Shown: piece by piece, positions 1-9,889 of the stretch | Layout: every line of letters begins with the position of its first letter | How positions within the stretch are numbered: the stretch's first letter is position 1 | Assembly (NCBI GenBank): GCA_020853135.1 | Contig: JADYZO010000060.1 | Location: 1 to 64,000 of the forward strand | Reading direction: 5' to 3' | DNA from: Gammaproteobacteria bacterium | Lineage (GTDB): Bacteria > Pseudomonadota > Gammaproteobacteria > Steroidobacterales > GCA-2729495 | Length of the DNA: 64,000 nucleotides | The notes under the pieces: generated by a model | Told to the model about the DNA's origin: nothing | Databases searched by the model: none | The model's input: the letters and a program-made list of their open reading frames with translations, nothing else | Made by a program: the position numbers and the translations under genes

Positions 1-585
1 GCTCACCGTCAGCCTTTCCACCTCGACCACGGGCTCGGCGAAGCCGGCACGGACCAGGGCATCGCCCAGGTTGTGCATCTCGGTGAAGGCGAGCGCGTGG
101 GGCAGTTCATCCACCTGTTCCCAGGCGTCACGCAGCTCGCGCAGGGTGTCCGGGCCGAGGGTGGTCAGCAGCAGCAGCCCGGGCACACGAAGTACCCGGC
201 GGACCTCGCCGAGGACCGCCGCCGGGTCCTCGCACCAGTGCAGCAGCATGCCGGCGACCGCAAGGTCGACCGAGTGGTCGGCGAGGGGCAGTTGCGCGGC
301 ATCGGCGCAGAGGCGTTGCCAGGGTTGCGCAGCCGTGCCGAGCATGGCGGGCGCGAGGTCGACTGCCAGCAGTTGCGCATCCGGGTAGCGGCTGGCGAGC
401 GGTGCGGTGGCTGGTGGCGGTCCCGCGCCCAGGTCGAGGATGGTGGCTGGTTGCAGCGTGACCAGGTCAAGCCGTTCGCGCAGCCGCGCGGCGATTTCCG
501 CGTGCATGAAGTCGGCGCTGGCATAGACTCCCGCCACCCTGCCGAAGGCGCGCGCCACGGCATGGCGATCGGGTCCGGTGGTCAT
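1..585 (-). CDS. bioC: Malonyl-ACP O-methyltransferase BioC (3' end truncated by window edge)
   Basis: Minus-strand frame MTTGPDRHAVARAFGRVAGVYASADFMHAEIAARLRERL...ILDLGAGPPPATAPLASRYPDAQLLAVDLAPAML; SAM-methyltransferase motif; adjacent to bioB. Confidence 0.85.
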   Translation of the reverse strand, partial: MTTGPDRHAVARAFGRVAGVYASADFMHAEIAARLRERLDLVTLQPATILDLGAGPPPATAPLASRYPDAQLLAVDLAPAMLGTAAQPWQRLCADAAQLPLADHSVDLAVAGMLLHWCEDPAAVLGEVRRVLRVPGLLLLTTLGPDTLRELRDAWEQVDELPHALAFTEMHNLGDALVRAGFAEPVVEVERLTVS

Positions 586-625
586 GCGCCAGGGGCTGCG
601 GCCTTGGCGGGGAGGTGGCGCAACT

Positions 626-1621
626 TCAGGCCTGCTGCCCGGCGGCCACCAGTGGCTCGGGCCGCAGTCCCAGCCGGTCGAGGAGGACGAGGTCCCGGTC
701 GGCTTGCGGGTTGGGGGTGGTGAGCAGGCGCTCGCCGTAGAACATGGAATTGGCGCCGGCGAAGAAACACAGCGCCTGCATTTCATCGCTCATGGCGGTG
801 CGCCCGGCCGAGAGGCGCACATGGGAGGCCGGCATGAGGATGCGGGCCAGCGCGATGACACGCACGAAGTCCAGCGGATCCACCGGTGCAGCATCAGCCA
901 GCGGCGTGCCCTCGACCGCCACCAGCTGGTTGACGGGTACGCTGTCCGGGTGTGCCGGAAGCGTCGCCAGGGTATGCAGGAGTTCCACCCGGTCGCGCAG
1001 TTCCTCGCCGAGGCCGATGATGCCGCCGCAGCAGACCTTCAGGCCGGCGTTGCGCACGTTCTGCAGGGTCTCCAGCCGGTCCTGGTAGCTGCGGGTGCTG
1101 ATGATCTGCGGGTAGTGGCGCTCGGAGGTGTCGAGGTTGTGGTTGTAGTAGTCGAGTCCGGCATCCTTCAGCTGCTGCGCCTGGGGTCCGGTCAGCATGC
1201 CGAGCGTGGCGCAGGTCTCGAGGCCAAGCGCGCCCACCTCGCGGATCAGCCCGGCGAACTGCTCCACCTGGCGGGGCTTGGGCGAGCGCCAGGCCGCCCC
1301 CATGCAGAAGCGGGTCGCGCCGCTCGCGCGCGCGGCCCGCGCCCGGTCGAGGACCTCCGCCGCGTCCATCATGTGCCCGGCCTGCACGCCGGTCTCATGG
1401 TGCGCGCTCTGCGGACAGTAGGCGCAGTCCTCCGCGCAGCCCCCGGTCTTCACGCTCACCAGCGTGCTCATCTGCACGGCGTTGGGGTCGAAGTGCCGAC
1501 GGTGGACCGTGTGGGCGCGGTACAGCAGGTCATTGAACGGCAGGCGGGCGAGCGCCCAGACCTCGTCGAGGGTCCAGTCGTGGCGGATGTCGGGGGTATC
1601 GGGCACCGGGGTGGCCTTCAA
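626..1621 (-). CDS. bioB: Biotin synthase BioB (start approximate, TTG or nearby)
   Basis: Radical-SAM motif [18 protein letters not shown], then [19 protein letters not shown] and [29 protein letters not shown]. Confidence 0.95.
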   Translation of the reverse strand: MKATPVPDTPDIRHDWTLDEVWALARLPFNDLLYRAHTVHRRHFDPNAVQMSTLVSVKTGGCAEDCAYCPQSAHHETGVQAGHMMDAAEVLDRARAARASGATRFCMGAAWRSPKPRQVEQFAGLIREVGALGLETCATLGMLTGPQAQQLKDAGLDYYNHNLDTSERHYPQIISTRSYQDRLETLQNVRNAGLKVCCGGIIGLGEELRDRVELLHTLATLPAHPDSVPVNQLVAVEGTPLADAAPVDPLDFVRVIALARILMPASHVRLSAGRTAMSDEMQALCFFAGANSMFYGERLLTTPNPQADRDLVLLDRLGLRPEPLVAAGQQA

Positions 1622-1719
1622 TCTCGTTGATGTGGGGCCAAAAGGCGCTGGCGGCGCCCGGCCATCTGCGGCAAGGCTGGCAGTATCGAAACGCCACCTG
1701 CCGCTGTCAACCTCGAGCC

Positions 1720-2349
1720 ATGAGCAAAGTCGACGACCTGCTGGCCTGGCTGCTTCCGCAGTGTTGCGTGCTCTGCGCCGGTCCGGGCGGGCGCCGGCTG
1801 ATCTGTGCGCCCTGTGCCGCGGACCTGCCCCGGATCCCCGTATCCGCTGGTGCCGGCACTGTCTTTGCACCCCTTGCCTATGAGTATCCGGTCGACCGGC
1901 TGGTCCAGGGAGCCAAGTTCCACCAGCGGTTGCCCTACGCGCGGGCGCTGGGTGAACTCCTGGCTGAGGCGCTCGCCACCCGCCCCGCGGGCCCGGGCAC
2001 ATGGCCCGATGTGCTGGTCCCGGTGCCGCTGCACGAGCGCCGGCTCGCCGCGCGCGGCTACAACCAGGCGCTGGAAATCGCCCGTCCGGTGGCCGGTCGG
2101 CTCGGTGTCAGGCTCGCCCCGCGGCTGGCGCGGCGGATCGTGGCGACCGCCGAGCAGTCCGGCCTCAGCCGCGCTGCTCGCCGGCGCAATCTGCGCGGCG
2201 CCTTCACGGCGCGGGATTGCCGGGGCCTGCATGTGGCCGTGGTGGATGACGTCATCACCACGGGCAGCACCGTGGCGGCCCTGGCCCGGGCGCTGCGCCA
2301 GGCGGGCGCCGCCAGCGTCGAGGCCTGGGCGGTGGCCCGCACGCTGTGA
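1720..2349 (+). CDS. comF: ComF-family phosphoribosyltransferase-like protein
   Basis: [32 protein letters not shown] with N-terminal Cys pairs, and PRTase motif [26 protein letters not shown]; divergent from bioB. Confidence 0.85.
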   Translation: MSKVDDLLAWLLPQCCVLCAGPGGRRLICAPCAADLPRIPVSAGAGTVFAPLAYEYPVDRLVQGAKFHQRLPYARALGELLAEALATRPAGPGTWPDVLVPVPLHERRLAARGYNQALEIARPVAGRLGVRLAPRLARRIVATAEQSGLSRAARRRNLRGAFTARDCRGLHVAVVDDVITTGSTVAALARALRQAGAASVEAWAVARTL

Positions 2350-2355
2350 CGGCGG

Positions 2356-3264
2356 TCAGGCCGGCCGGAAGGTGTAATCCAGCACGATGCCCGCGAAGAC
2401 CGCGGCACCCACCCAGTGGCTGTGGAGGAAGGCCTGGAAGCACAGCGCCGGTTCCCGCCCGGCGATCAGGCGGCGTTCCTTGAGCATCAGGGCCGCAGCC
2501 ACCAGCAGTGCGCCGAAATACCAGGGTCCCAGCCCGGCCAGCTTTCCGGCCAGCGCCAGGGCCAGCACCAGCACGATCATCAGCAGGCTGACGATGAACA
2601 CATCCGCGTTGCCGAAGAGGATGGCGGTGGACTTCACGCCCAGCTCGAGGTCATCGGCGCGGTCGGCCATGGCGTACAGGGTGTCGTAGACCAGCGCCCA
2701 GACGACCACCGCGAGCCACAGCAGCCAGGCGAGGCGCGGCACCGTCCCTGTCTGGGCGGCGAAGGCCATGGGGACGCTCCAGCCGAAAGCGGCACCGAGC
2801 ACCAGTTGCGGGGCCGCGATGATGCGCTTCATGAACGGGTAGGCCACGGTCAGCAGGCCGCCGCCCACGGCCAGGAGCCGGGCCAGCCGGTTGAGCTGCA
2901 GGGCGAGGGCCACGGCCACCAGCGCCAAGGCCACGAACAGCGCCAGGGCTTCCTGTGGCGTGACCCGTCCGGCAGCCAGCGGCCGGTCGCGGGTGCGCTC
3001 GACATGCGGGTCCAGGTCGCGGTCGGCCCAGTCATTGATCACGCAGCCGGCCGAGCGCATCACCACGACGCCGAGCACCATCACACTGAACACCAGTGGC
3101 TGCGGCCGGCCATCGCCGGAGATCCACAGCGCCCAGAGCGTTGGCCACAGCAGCAGCCAGATGCCGATCGGCCGATCGAGCCGCATCAGCAGGGCATACT
3201 GGCGCAGGCTCTCTCCCAGCGTCGTGGTGCCGGTGTTGACTCGTTGACTTGCGGGTGGTCTCAC
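2356..3264 (-). CDS. ubiA: 4-hydroxybenzoate polyprenyltransferase UbiA (exact start uncertain)
   Basis: LMRLDRPIGIWLLLWPTLWALW, GCVINDWADRDLDPHVERTRDRPLAAG and YDTLYAMADRADDLELGVKSTAILFG. Confidence 0.93.
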   Translation of the reverse strand: MRPPASQRVNTGTTTLGESLRQYALLMRLDRPIGIWLLLWPTLWALWISGDGRPQPLVFSVMVLGVVVMRSAGCVINDWADRDLDPHVERTRDRPLAAGRVTPQEALALFVALALVAVALALQLNRLARLLAVGGGLLTVAYPFMKRIIAAPQLVLGAAFGWSVPMAFAAQTGTVPRLAWLLWLAVVVWALVYDTLYAMADRADDLELGVKSTAILFGNADVFIVSLLMIVLVLALALAGKLAGLGPWYFGALLVAAALMLKERRLIAGREPALCFQAFLHSHWVGAAVFAGIVLDYTFRPA

Positions 3265-3449
3265 GCTGTTGGTCCGCTACCTGGCTGGCAAACCGCGGCA
3301 AGCCACGGTGCCGGTGTTGACTTGTTGACTTGTCGTCGGGCGCATGCGCAAGCCACGGTGCCGGTGTTGACTTGTTGACTTGTCGTCGGGCGCATGAGCG
3401 CTATTCGGTGCCGGCGGGTTCGACAAGTCAACAAGTCAACACCGGCACC
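3226..3449. repeat. Intergenic repeat cluster: 26-bp unit GGTGCCGGTGTTGACTTGTTGACTTG, three direct copies and one inverted copy
   Basis: Copies at 3226-3251 (1 mismatch), 3307-3332, 3357-3382 (the last two inside a 50-bp tandem repeat) and an inverted perfect copy at 3424-3449. Confidence 0.9.
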
Positions 3450-3456
3450 AGCTGTC

Positions 3457-5538
3457 TCAGACATTTCCGTAGTGTGCCGCATCGCCGACCCAGCGGCGGA
3501 TCAGCGGGTCCACCAGCCCGGGGCTGTGGTCGAGCAGGTCGCGGCCCAGCCGCTGCACCAGCGGGGCGAGGTCGGCGTCCCGCAGGAGATCGGCCACCCG
3601 CAGCTGCATCAGGCCGGTCTGGCGCGTGCCGAGCACCTCGCCGGGGCCGCGCAGCTCCAGGTCCTTCTGCGCCACCACGAAGCCGTCATTGGTCTCGCGC
3701 ATCACCTCCAGCCGCTGCCGCGCCATCTCCGGGAGCGGTGCCTGGTAGAGCAGCACGCAGTGGCTCGTCGTCGCCCCGCGCCCGACGCGGCCGCGCAGCT
3801 GGTGCAGCTGGGCGAGGCCCATGCGCTCGGCGTTCTCGATGATCATGAGCGTGGCCTCCGGCACGTCCACGCCGACCTCGATGACCGTCGTCGCCACCAG
3901 CACCTGCAACTCTCCGGCGGCGAAGGCGCGCATGACCGCGTCCTTGTCGTCGGGCTTCATGCGCCCGTGCACGAGTCCCACAGCCAGCCCGGGCAGGGCC
4001 TCGACCAGCATTGCATGGGTGGACTCGGCAGCCTGGTAGTCGAGTTCCTCCGAGTCCTCGATCAGCGGGCAGACCCAGTAGGCGCGGTGGCCGGCACTGG
4101 CGGCCTCGCGGACCCGTGCCACCACCTCGTCGCGGCGCCGGTCGGGCAGCGCGATGGTCTGCACCGGCTGGCGCCCGGGCGGCAGCTCGCGGATCACCGA
4201 GCTGTCGAGATCCGCGTACAGGGTCATGGCCAGCGTGCGCGGGATCGGCGTGGCCGTCATGACCAGCTGATGCGGGCGTGCGCTGCCCGCCGCGCCCTTC
4301 TGCATCAGCGCCAGGCGCTGGTACACGCCGAAGCGCTGCTGCTCGTCGACGATCATCAGCGCAAGGCTGCGGTAGCTCACGCCTTCCTGGAACAGCGCAT
4401 GGGTACCGATCACCACCTGGCCGCTGCCGCTGCCGATGGCCTCATGGGCACGCTGGCGCTCGCGGCGGCCGAGGCTGCCGCTGAGCCACACCACCGAAAT
4501 GCCCAGCGGCTCCAGCCAGCGCGTGAAGCTGCGCCGGTGCTGCTCGGTGAGCAGCTCGGTGGGCGCCATCACGGCGACCTGATGGCCGTTCTCCACGGCA
4601 CGCAGCGCGGCGGCCGCCGCCACCACCGTCTTGCCGCAGCCGACGTCGCCCTGCACCAGCCGCATCATCGGGTGCGCCTCTGCCAGGTCGGCGTCGATGT
4701 CCGCCAGCGCCCCGCGCTGGCCGCCGGTCAGGCCGAAGCCGAGGCCCCCGAGAAAGCGCTCGCGCAGGTCGCTCCGCCTGGGCAGCGGCAGGGCCACCTC
4801 GTCGCGGCTGCGCTCCCGCAGGCGGCGCAGGCTCAGGTGATGCGCCAGCATCTCCTCCAGCGCCAGGCGGCGCTGCGCCGGGTGGCGGCCGGCGGCGAGC
4901 CGGGCGAGATCGGTGCCGGGTGGCGGCCGGTGCATGAGGCGCAGCGCTTCGTGCAGGCCGGGCAGCGGGCTGTCGGCCGGCAGCAGGCCGGCGAGCCAGT
5001 CAGGCAGCAGGGGCAGGCAACGCTCCAGCGCCTGGGCCGCGAGGCTGCGCAGGCGGAACTGCTGCAATCCGCCGGTGGCCGGGTAGACCGGGGTCAGGGC
5101 CTGCTCCAGCCTGACGTGCTCGTCGGGGCCGAGCAGCTGGTACTCCGGGTGCACCATCTCCAGCCCGCCGGGACCCGTCCGCGCCTCCCCGTAACACAGC
5201 AGGCGCGTGCCGCGTACCAGATTGGCCTGCTGCGCCTTGCTGAAATAGAAGAAGCGCAGCGTGAGCATGCCGGTGCCATCGCTGATCCGGCAGAGCAGGC
5301 TGCGCCGGCGGCGGTACACGACTTCGCTGAGTGCCACCTCGCCCTCGATCACCACCCGGCTGCCTGGCGTGACGGCGCCGATGGGCGTGAGGCGCGTGCG
5401 GTCCTCGTAACGCTGGGGCAGGAGGAAGAGCAGGTCGACCGGGCGGGTCACGCCGAGACGGCCCAGCTTTTCCGCCAGCGCCGGGCCGACGCCGTGCAGG
5501 GCGGTCAGCTCTCCAGGGATGGCGGCCTCGCTCGCCAC
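3457..5538 (-). CDS. recG: ATP-dependent DNA helicase RecG
   Basis: RecG-like helicase motifs: RLVQGDVGCGKTVVAAAAALRAVENGHQVAVMAPTELLTEQH, QRFGVYQRLALMQKG, MTATPIPRTLAMTLYADLD, RGRVGRG. Confidence 0.96.
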   Translation of the reverse strand: MASEAAIPGELTALHGVGPALAEKLGRLGVTRPVDLLFLLPQRYEDRTRLTPIGAVTPGSRVVIEGEVALSEVVYRRRRSLLCRISDGTGMLTLRFFYFSKAQQANLVRGTRLLCYGEARTGPGGLEMVHPEYQLLGPDEHVRLEQALTPVYPATGGLQQFRLRSLAAQALERCLPLLPDWLAGLLPADSPLPGLHEALRLMHRPPPGTDLARLAAGRHPAQRRLALEEMLAHHLSLRRLRERSRDEVALPLPRRSDLRERFLGGLGFGLTGGQRGALADIDADLAEAHPMMRLVQGDVGCGKTVVAAAAALRAVENGHQVAVMAPTELLTEQHRRSFTRWLEPLGISVVWLSGSLGRRERQRAHEAIGSGSGQVVIGTHALFQEGVSYRSLALMIVDEQQRFGVYQRLALMQKGAAGSARPHQLVMTATPIPRTLAMTLYADLDSSVIRELPPGRQPVQTIALPDRRRDEVVARVREAASAGHRAYWVCPLIEDSEELDYQAAESTHAMLVEALPGLAVGLVHGRMKPDDKDAVMRAFAAGELQVLVATTVIEVGVDVPEATLMIIENAERMGLAQLHQLRGRVGRGATTSHCVLLYQAPLPEMARQRLEVMRETNDGFVVAQKDLELRGPGEVLGTRQTGLMQLRVADLLRDADLAPLVQRLGRDLLDHSPGLVDPLIRRWVGDAAHYGNV

Positions 5539-5548
5539 GGCGTGCGGG

Positions 5549-5929
5549 CTAACCGGCGAGGATGGCGTCGGCCTCCACCGCCGCGCCCTTCGGCAGGGCC
5601 GAGACGCCGATGGCGGCCCGGGCCGGAAACGGCTGCGGGAAGTACTCGGTCATGATCTCGTTCACGGCCGCGAAGTTGCCGAGGTCGGTCAGGAACACGG
5701 TGACCTTCACGGCGCTGTCGAGGCCGAGGCCGGCTGCCCCGGCCACCGCCGCCAGGTTCCTGAACACCTGGTGGATCTGCGCACGGATGTCGCCCGCGAC
5801 GAGCTGCCCGGTCGCCGGGTCGAGCGGAATCTGGCCGGAGACATAGACCGTGCCGGCCACGCGGATGGCCTGCGAATAGGCGCCGATGGCGGCGGGCGCC
5901 TGCGTCGTGTGGATGACCTGCTTGGGCAT
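5549..5929 (-). CDS. ridA: RidA family reactive intermediate/imine deaminase
   Basis: [44 protein letters not shown]...[24 protein letters not shown]...[23 protein letters not shown]. Confidence 0.95.
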   Translation of the reverse strand: MPKQVIHTTQAPAAIGAYSQAIRVAGTVYVSGQIPLDPATGQLVAGDIRAQIHQVFRNLAAVAGAAGLGLDSAVKVTVFLTDLGNFAAVNEIMTEYFPQPFPARAAIGVSALPKGAAVEADAILAG

Positions 5930-6003
5930 GGGGAACCTCGGGCCGGATGCTGTTGCCGGGAAAAGGCGCCCATGATCGGCTATTCAGCGGTGCAGCACCA
6001 CGG

Positions 6004-8190
6004 TCAGGCGCAGGTGCGCGTGACCTTCTTGACCACCGGCATGTGGCGCAGCCGCCGGATGACCTGGGCCAGCTGCTTGCGGTCGCGCACCAGGATCGAG
6101 AAGATCAGGGCGGCGGTGTCTTCAAGCCGGTCATCGATCGAGACCTCGTCGATGTTCGAGCCGGCGTCCCCGATGCGTGCGGCCACCTCGGCCAGCACGC
6201 CGGGCCTGTTGTCCACGTCCACGCGGATCTCCGCGGAGAAGTCCCGGTCGATGCCGGCCTGCCAGGTCACCGGGATCCACTTGTGCGGCTGCTTGCGGTA
6301 CTCGCTGAGGTTGCCGCAGGTGTTGCGGTGGATGACCACCCCGCGTCCGGCGCTGAGGTAGCCCATGATCTGGTCACCGGGAATCGGGTGACAGCAGCGC
6401 GCATAGCTCACCACCAGCCCCTCGGTGCCGGCAATGGTGATGGGCGAGGGCTTGCCCGGCACGGTGCCGGGTTCACCCGCGGCGGGCGCCTCGGTCTCGA
6501 GGCCTTCCTGCAGCAGCACCTTGGCCACCACCGGTGCCAGGCGCTCGCCCAGCCCGAGCTGCTCGAAGAGATCGTTGCTGTTTTCGAGCCCGAGCTCCAC
6601 GAGCAGTTTCTGCATCTGCTCCTTGCTGATCTTGCGCAGGGCCGAGCGGAAGTCCCGCAGCGACTGGTCGAGCAGGCGCCGGCCGAGTTCGCGCGCCTCG
6701 CTCTGCTGCAGGTTCTTCAGGAACTGGCGGATGGCGGCCCGGGCCTTGGCCGAGACCACGAAGTTCATCCAGGCCGGGTTGGGGCGGGCGGTCTTCGCGG
6801 TGATGATCTCCACCGTCTCCCCGTTGTTCAGCGTGGTGCGCAGGGGCACCAGGCGGCGGTCGATTTTCGCGGCCACGCAGCGGTTGCCGACATCCGTGTG
6901 CACCGCGTAGGCGAAGTCCACGCAGGTGGAACCACGGGGCAGGCGCAGGATGTCGCCCTTGGGCGTGAAGACGTAGACCTTGTCCGGGTAGAGGTCCACC
7001 TTGACGTGCTCGAGGAATTCCTCGGAGTCTGCCGCCTGCTGCATCTCGCTGATGCCGGCGAGCCACTCGCGCGCGCGGGCCTGCGGCGGCACGACATCGC
7101 GCTGCGTGCCGGGTTCCTTGTACTGCCAGTGGGCGGCAATCCCGCTCTCGGCGATGCAGTCCATCTCCTCGGTGCGGATCTGGACCTCGATGGGAATGCC
7201 GTTGGGGCCGAGCAGCACGGTGTGCAGCGACTGGTAGCCGTTGACCCGCGGGATGGCGATGTAGTCCTTGAACCGTCCCGGCATCGGCTTGTAGAGCTGG
7301 TGGACGAGGCCGAGCCCGCGGTAGCAGCTGTCCGCGTCGGGCATGATGAGCCGGAACGCAAACACGTCGGCGATCTCCGACAGCGGCTGCTTCTTGCGCA
7401 GCATCTTGCGGTAGATGCTGTAGAGGTGCTTCTTGCGTCCCGCCACCTTGCCGGCAATGCCGGCGTCCTTCAGCGCCTTCTCCAGCCGGTCCTCGATCTT
7501 CTTGAGGAACTGGCGCTGGTTGCCCTCGGCCTTGCGCACCGCCCGCTCGAGCACGCGGTAGCGGAACGGAAAGGCGTGACGGAACCCGAGGTCCTCGAGC
7601 TCGGTCTTGATGGTGTTGATGCCGAGGCGGTTGGCGATGGGCGCATAGACGTCCAGGGTTTCCCGGGCGATGCGCTGGCGCTTTTCCGCCGGCATGGCGT
7701 CGAGGGTCTGCATGTTGTGCAGCCGGTCCGCGAGCTTGACGAGGATGACGCGGATGTCCTCCACCATCGCCAGCATCATCTTGCGGAAGCTTTCCGCCTG
7801 CGCCTCGGCGCGGCTGGTGAAGGAGAGCTGGTCGAGCTTGCTGACGCCATCCACCAGACCGGCGACTTCGGCGCCGAACCGCGCCTGGATCTCCACCTTG
7901 GCGGTGGGCGTGTCCTCGATCACGTCGTGGAGCAGTGCTGCCTCGATGGTCTGGTGATCGAGATACAGCTGGGCGAGGATGCTGGCCACCGCCACCGGGT
8001 GGGTGATGTAGGGTTCCCCGGAGCGGCGTTTCTGCCCGGCGTGCGCAGCCGCAGCGAATTCGAAGGCTTCCTCGACCTTGGCGAGCTGGTCGGCTGGCAG
8101 GTAGTCCAGGCGCGCCAGCAGCTGGCGCAGGCCGAAATTGCGCCGGCCCACCAGCGGCAGCCTGTCGAGCAGCAGCGTCCCGTAGTCCAT
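6004..8190 (-). CDS. spoT: Bifunctional (p)ppGpp synthetase/hydrolase SpoT/RelA
   Basis: HD domain (AALLHDVIEDT), synthetase domain (YRKMLRKKQPLSEIADVFAFRLI...GRFKDYIAIPRVNGYQSLHT), TGS and ACT regions. Confidence 0.95.
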   Translation of the reverse strand: MDYGTLLLDRLPLVGRRNFGLRQLLARLDYLPADQLAKVEEAFEFAAAAHAGQKRRSGEPYITHPVAVASILAQLYLDHQTIEAALLHDVIEDTPTAKVEIQARFGAEVAGLVDGVSKLDQLSFTSRAEAQAESFRKMMLAMVEDIRVILVKLADRLHNMQTLDAMPAEKRQRIARETLDVYAPIANRLGINTIKTELEDLGFRHAFPFRYRVLERAVRKAEGNQRQFLKKIEDRLEKALKDAGIAGKVAGRKKHLYSIYRKMLRKKQPLSEIADVFAFRLIMPDADSCYRGLGLVHQLYKPMPGRFKDYIAIPRVNGYQSLHTVLLGPNGIPIEVQIRTEEMDCIAESGIAAHWQYKEPGTQRDVVPPQARAREWLAGISEMQQAADSEEFLEHVKVDLYPDKVYVFTPKGDILRLPRGSTCVDFAYAVHTDVGNRCVAAKIDRRLVPLRTTLNNGETVEIITAKTARPNPAWMNFVVSAKARAAIRQFLKNLQQSEARELGRRLLDQSLRDFRSALRKISKEQMQKLLVELGLENSNDLFEQLGLGERLAPVVAKVLLQEGLETEAPAAGEPGTVPGKPSPITIAGTEGLVVSYARCCHPIPGDQIMGYLSAGRGVVIHRNTCGNLSEYRKQPHKWIPVTWQAGIDRDFSAEIRVDVDNRPGVLAEVAARIGDAGSNIDEVSIDDRLEDTAALIFSILVRDRKQLAQVIRRLRHMPVVKKVTRTCA

Positions 8191-8316
8191 GCCCTGATTC
8201 TAGCGGTGCCAGACCGGGCTTTCCGGGCTTTCAGGGCCTGTTCGGCAGTTGCAGCAACCCGGGAACCGGGCCGCCAGGCTGCACTGCGGGGTGCGGCGCG
8301 GGCGCGCCGCAGGAGG

Positions 8317-8610
8317 CTAGATCAGGTCGGAGTCGTCATGCATGTTGATCGGCTGGCCGGCCAGCGGATCGTGGGCCTGCTCGGTGGCGAACAGGTCGGC
8401 GGGGGTCGGGTCGGCCTCGGTGAGGATCTCCGGTCCGACGAGACCGGCGGCGATCTCGCGCAGCGCGAGCACCGTGGGCTTGTCGTTCTCCCAATCGAGC
8501 TGAGCCGGGGTGCCGTTGGCGAGGCGACGGGCGCGCTTGGCGGCCACCATGACGAGTTCGAAGATGTTTTCGACGTTGCCGAGGCAGTCTTCGACGGTGA
8601 TTCTGGCCAT
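8317..8610 (-). CDS. rpoZ: RNA polymerase omega subunit
   Basis: [33 protein letters not shown]...[16 protein letters not shown]-type sequence; located between gmk and spoT. Confidence 0.95.
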   Translation of the reverse strand: MARITVEDCLGNVENIFELVMVAAKRARRLANGTPAQLDWENDKPTVLALREIAAGLVGPEILTEADPTPADLFATEQAHDPLAGQPINMHDDSDLI

Positions 8611-8684
8611 GGGAAGGGTCCGGGGGGAGTCGCTTGGGGGTGCAAAGGCTAACCGGGCCGGGCGAAGGGTGCAACCGGGCGGGG

Positions 8685-8834
8685 GTGGCCGCCCTTGCGG
8701 CGGGGAGCATCACCCAGCGCCGGACCGCCCGGAGGCGGGGGCCTCCAAACCAAGCGAGTATCGGGGAGCGACTTTGGAGGCCCCCGCCGCAAGGGCGGCC
8801 ACCGGCTGATGCTCCCCGCCGCAAGGGCGGCCAC
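8685..8834. repeat. Nested inverted-repeat (BIME/MITE-like) element between gmk and rpoZ
   Basis: 28-bp perfect inverted repeat 8685-8712 / 8807-8834 (GTGGCCGCCCTTGCGGCGGGGAGCATCA) enclosing a second inverted repeat 8734-8748 / 8773-8787 (GCGGGGGCCTCCAAA). Confidence 0.9.
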
Positions 8835-8855
8835 GGCGCCTGCCGAGCAGCACCT

Positions 8856-9491
8856 TCATGTCCCTCCAATAACCGCAGCCGCCAGCCGCCGCACGGCCGG
8901 GTCCGACGTCCGGCAGGCGGCTCCCCGGCCCGCCAGGATGGCCTGCAGGGTGGCCAGCGCCAGGGCGCGATCGTCGTTGATCACCACGTAGTCGAACTCC
9001 GGCCAGTGGCTCATCTCGGCCTGCGCTTCGGCCAGCCGCCGGCCGATGACTTCGTCGCTGTCGGTTGCGCGACCCCGCAGCCGGCGCCCGAGCTCCGCAA
9101 GCGAGGGCGGCATGATGAAGATCAGCACGCTTTCGGGCATGCGCTGGCGTACCTGGCGGGCACCCTGCCAGTCGATGTCGAGCAGCACGTCGCGGCCCGC
9201 GCGGATGTGCGCCTGCACCTGCGCGCGGCCGGTGCCGTAGAAGTTGCCGAAGACCGCCGCATGCTCCAGCAGTTCGTTGGCGGCGATCATCGCCTCGAAC
9301 CGGGCGTGGTCGACGAAGAAGTAATCGTGCCCGTCGCGCTCGCCGGCGCGGGGCGGGCGGGTGGTGAAGGAGATGGAGAACCGCAGCCGCGGATCGGCGG
9401 CCAGCAGGGCGCGGGTCAGCGTGGTCTTGCCGGCACCCGAAGGCGCGGAGAGGACGAAGAGATTGCCGGGGGCTTTGGCGGCTGCGGTCAT
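8856..9491 (-). CDS. gmk: Guanylate kinase
   Basis: GNLFVLSAPSGAGKTTLTRALL...FSISFTTRPPRAGERDGHDYFFVDHARFEAM...DVLLDIDWQGARQVRQ. Confidence 0.96.
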   Translation of the reverse strand: MTAAAKAPGNLFVLSAPSGAGKTTLTRALLAADPRLRFSISFTTRPPRAGERDGHDYFFVDHARFEAMIAANELLEHAAVFGNFYGTGRAQVQAHIRAGRDVLLDIDWQGARQVRQRMPESVLIFIMPPSLAELGRRLRGRATDSDEVIGRRLAEAQAEMSHWPEFDYVVINDDRALALATLQAILAGRGAACRTSDPAVRRLAAAVIGGT

Positions 9492-9511
9492 GGGCAGCCG
9501 CTGACTTTACC

Positions 9512-9889
9512 TCATTGCCGGGCGCAGGCGCGCTGGTAGGCCGAATAGCGCGGATTGTCGATGGCGAGCTTGGCCAGCGTGGTGAGGCGCAGGTGCCGCA
9601 GCAGCGCCGGATCGGCGCGGTCGAGTCGGCGTTGGCGCAGGCGCCCGCAAAGGGCGGCATTGAGCGCCGGGGTGGCGCCGGCCTCATCGAGCAGGGCCGC
9701 CAGGCGCGCATGCTCATCCGCCGCCAGCCGGTCGCCCAGTTCCAGTTCGCGGCGGACCAGGCGCAGCAGGCTCAGCGCGATGCGCGCGTCGTAGCTCAGG
9801 CCGGCGCCGGGCGGCGTCCCCGGCGGGGCCTCCAGCACCTCGAGCACGATGTCCAGCAGTTGCAGCCGGTCCGGGGGGTTGAGCGGCAT
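9512..9889 (-). CDS. Small DUF6285/LvaB-like protein paired with the upstream phosphotransferase
   Basis: MPLNPPDRLQLLDIVLEVLEAPPGTPPGAGLSYDARIALSLLRLVRRELELG...; ATGA start/stop overlap with the upstream kinase-like gene. Family assigned from memory of this pairing. Confidence 0.65.
   Translation of the reverse strand: MPLNPPDRLQLLDIVLEVLEAPPGTPPGAGLSYDARIALSLLRLVRRELELGDRLAADEHARLAALLDEAGATPALNAALCGRLRQRRLDRADPALLRHLRLTTLAKLAIDNPRYSAYQRACARQ

Noticed and set aside
3226-3449. Possible CRISPR array
   Set aside because: Only four copies, one inverted, irregular spacing and an identical 'spacer' sequence in the tandem part; no cas genes.
3226-3449. Linking the recG-ubiA repeats to the GTCAA-N5-TTGAC regulon because both contain TTGAC
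   Set aside because: The repeat unit has direct TTGACTTG repeats, not the GTCAA-N5-TTGAC palindrome, and lies outside the catabolic island.
8293-8310. GCGGCGCG-GG-CGCGCCGC inverted repeat after rpoZ
   Set aside because: Two-base loop and no U-tract; too weak to call a terminator on sequence alone.
5947-8652. 901-aa plus-strand ORF
   Set aside because: Antisense to spoT and rpoZ; composition artefact of GC-rich third positions.
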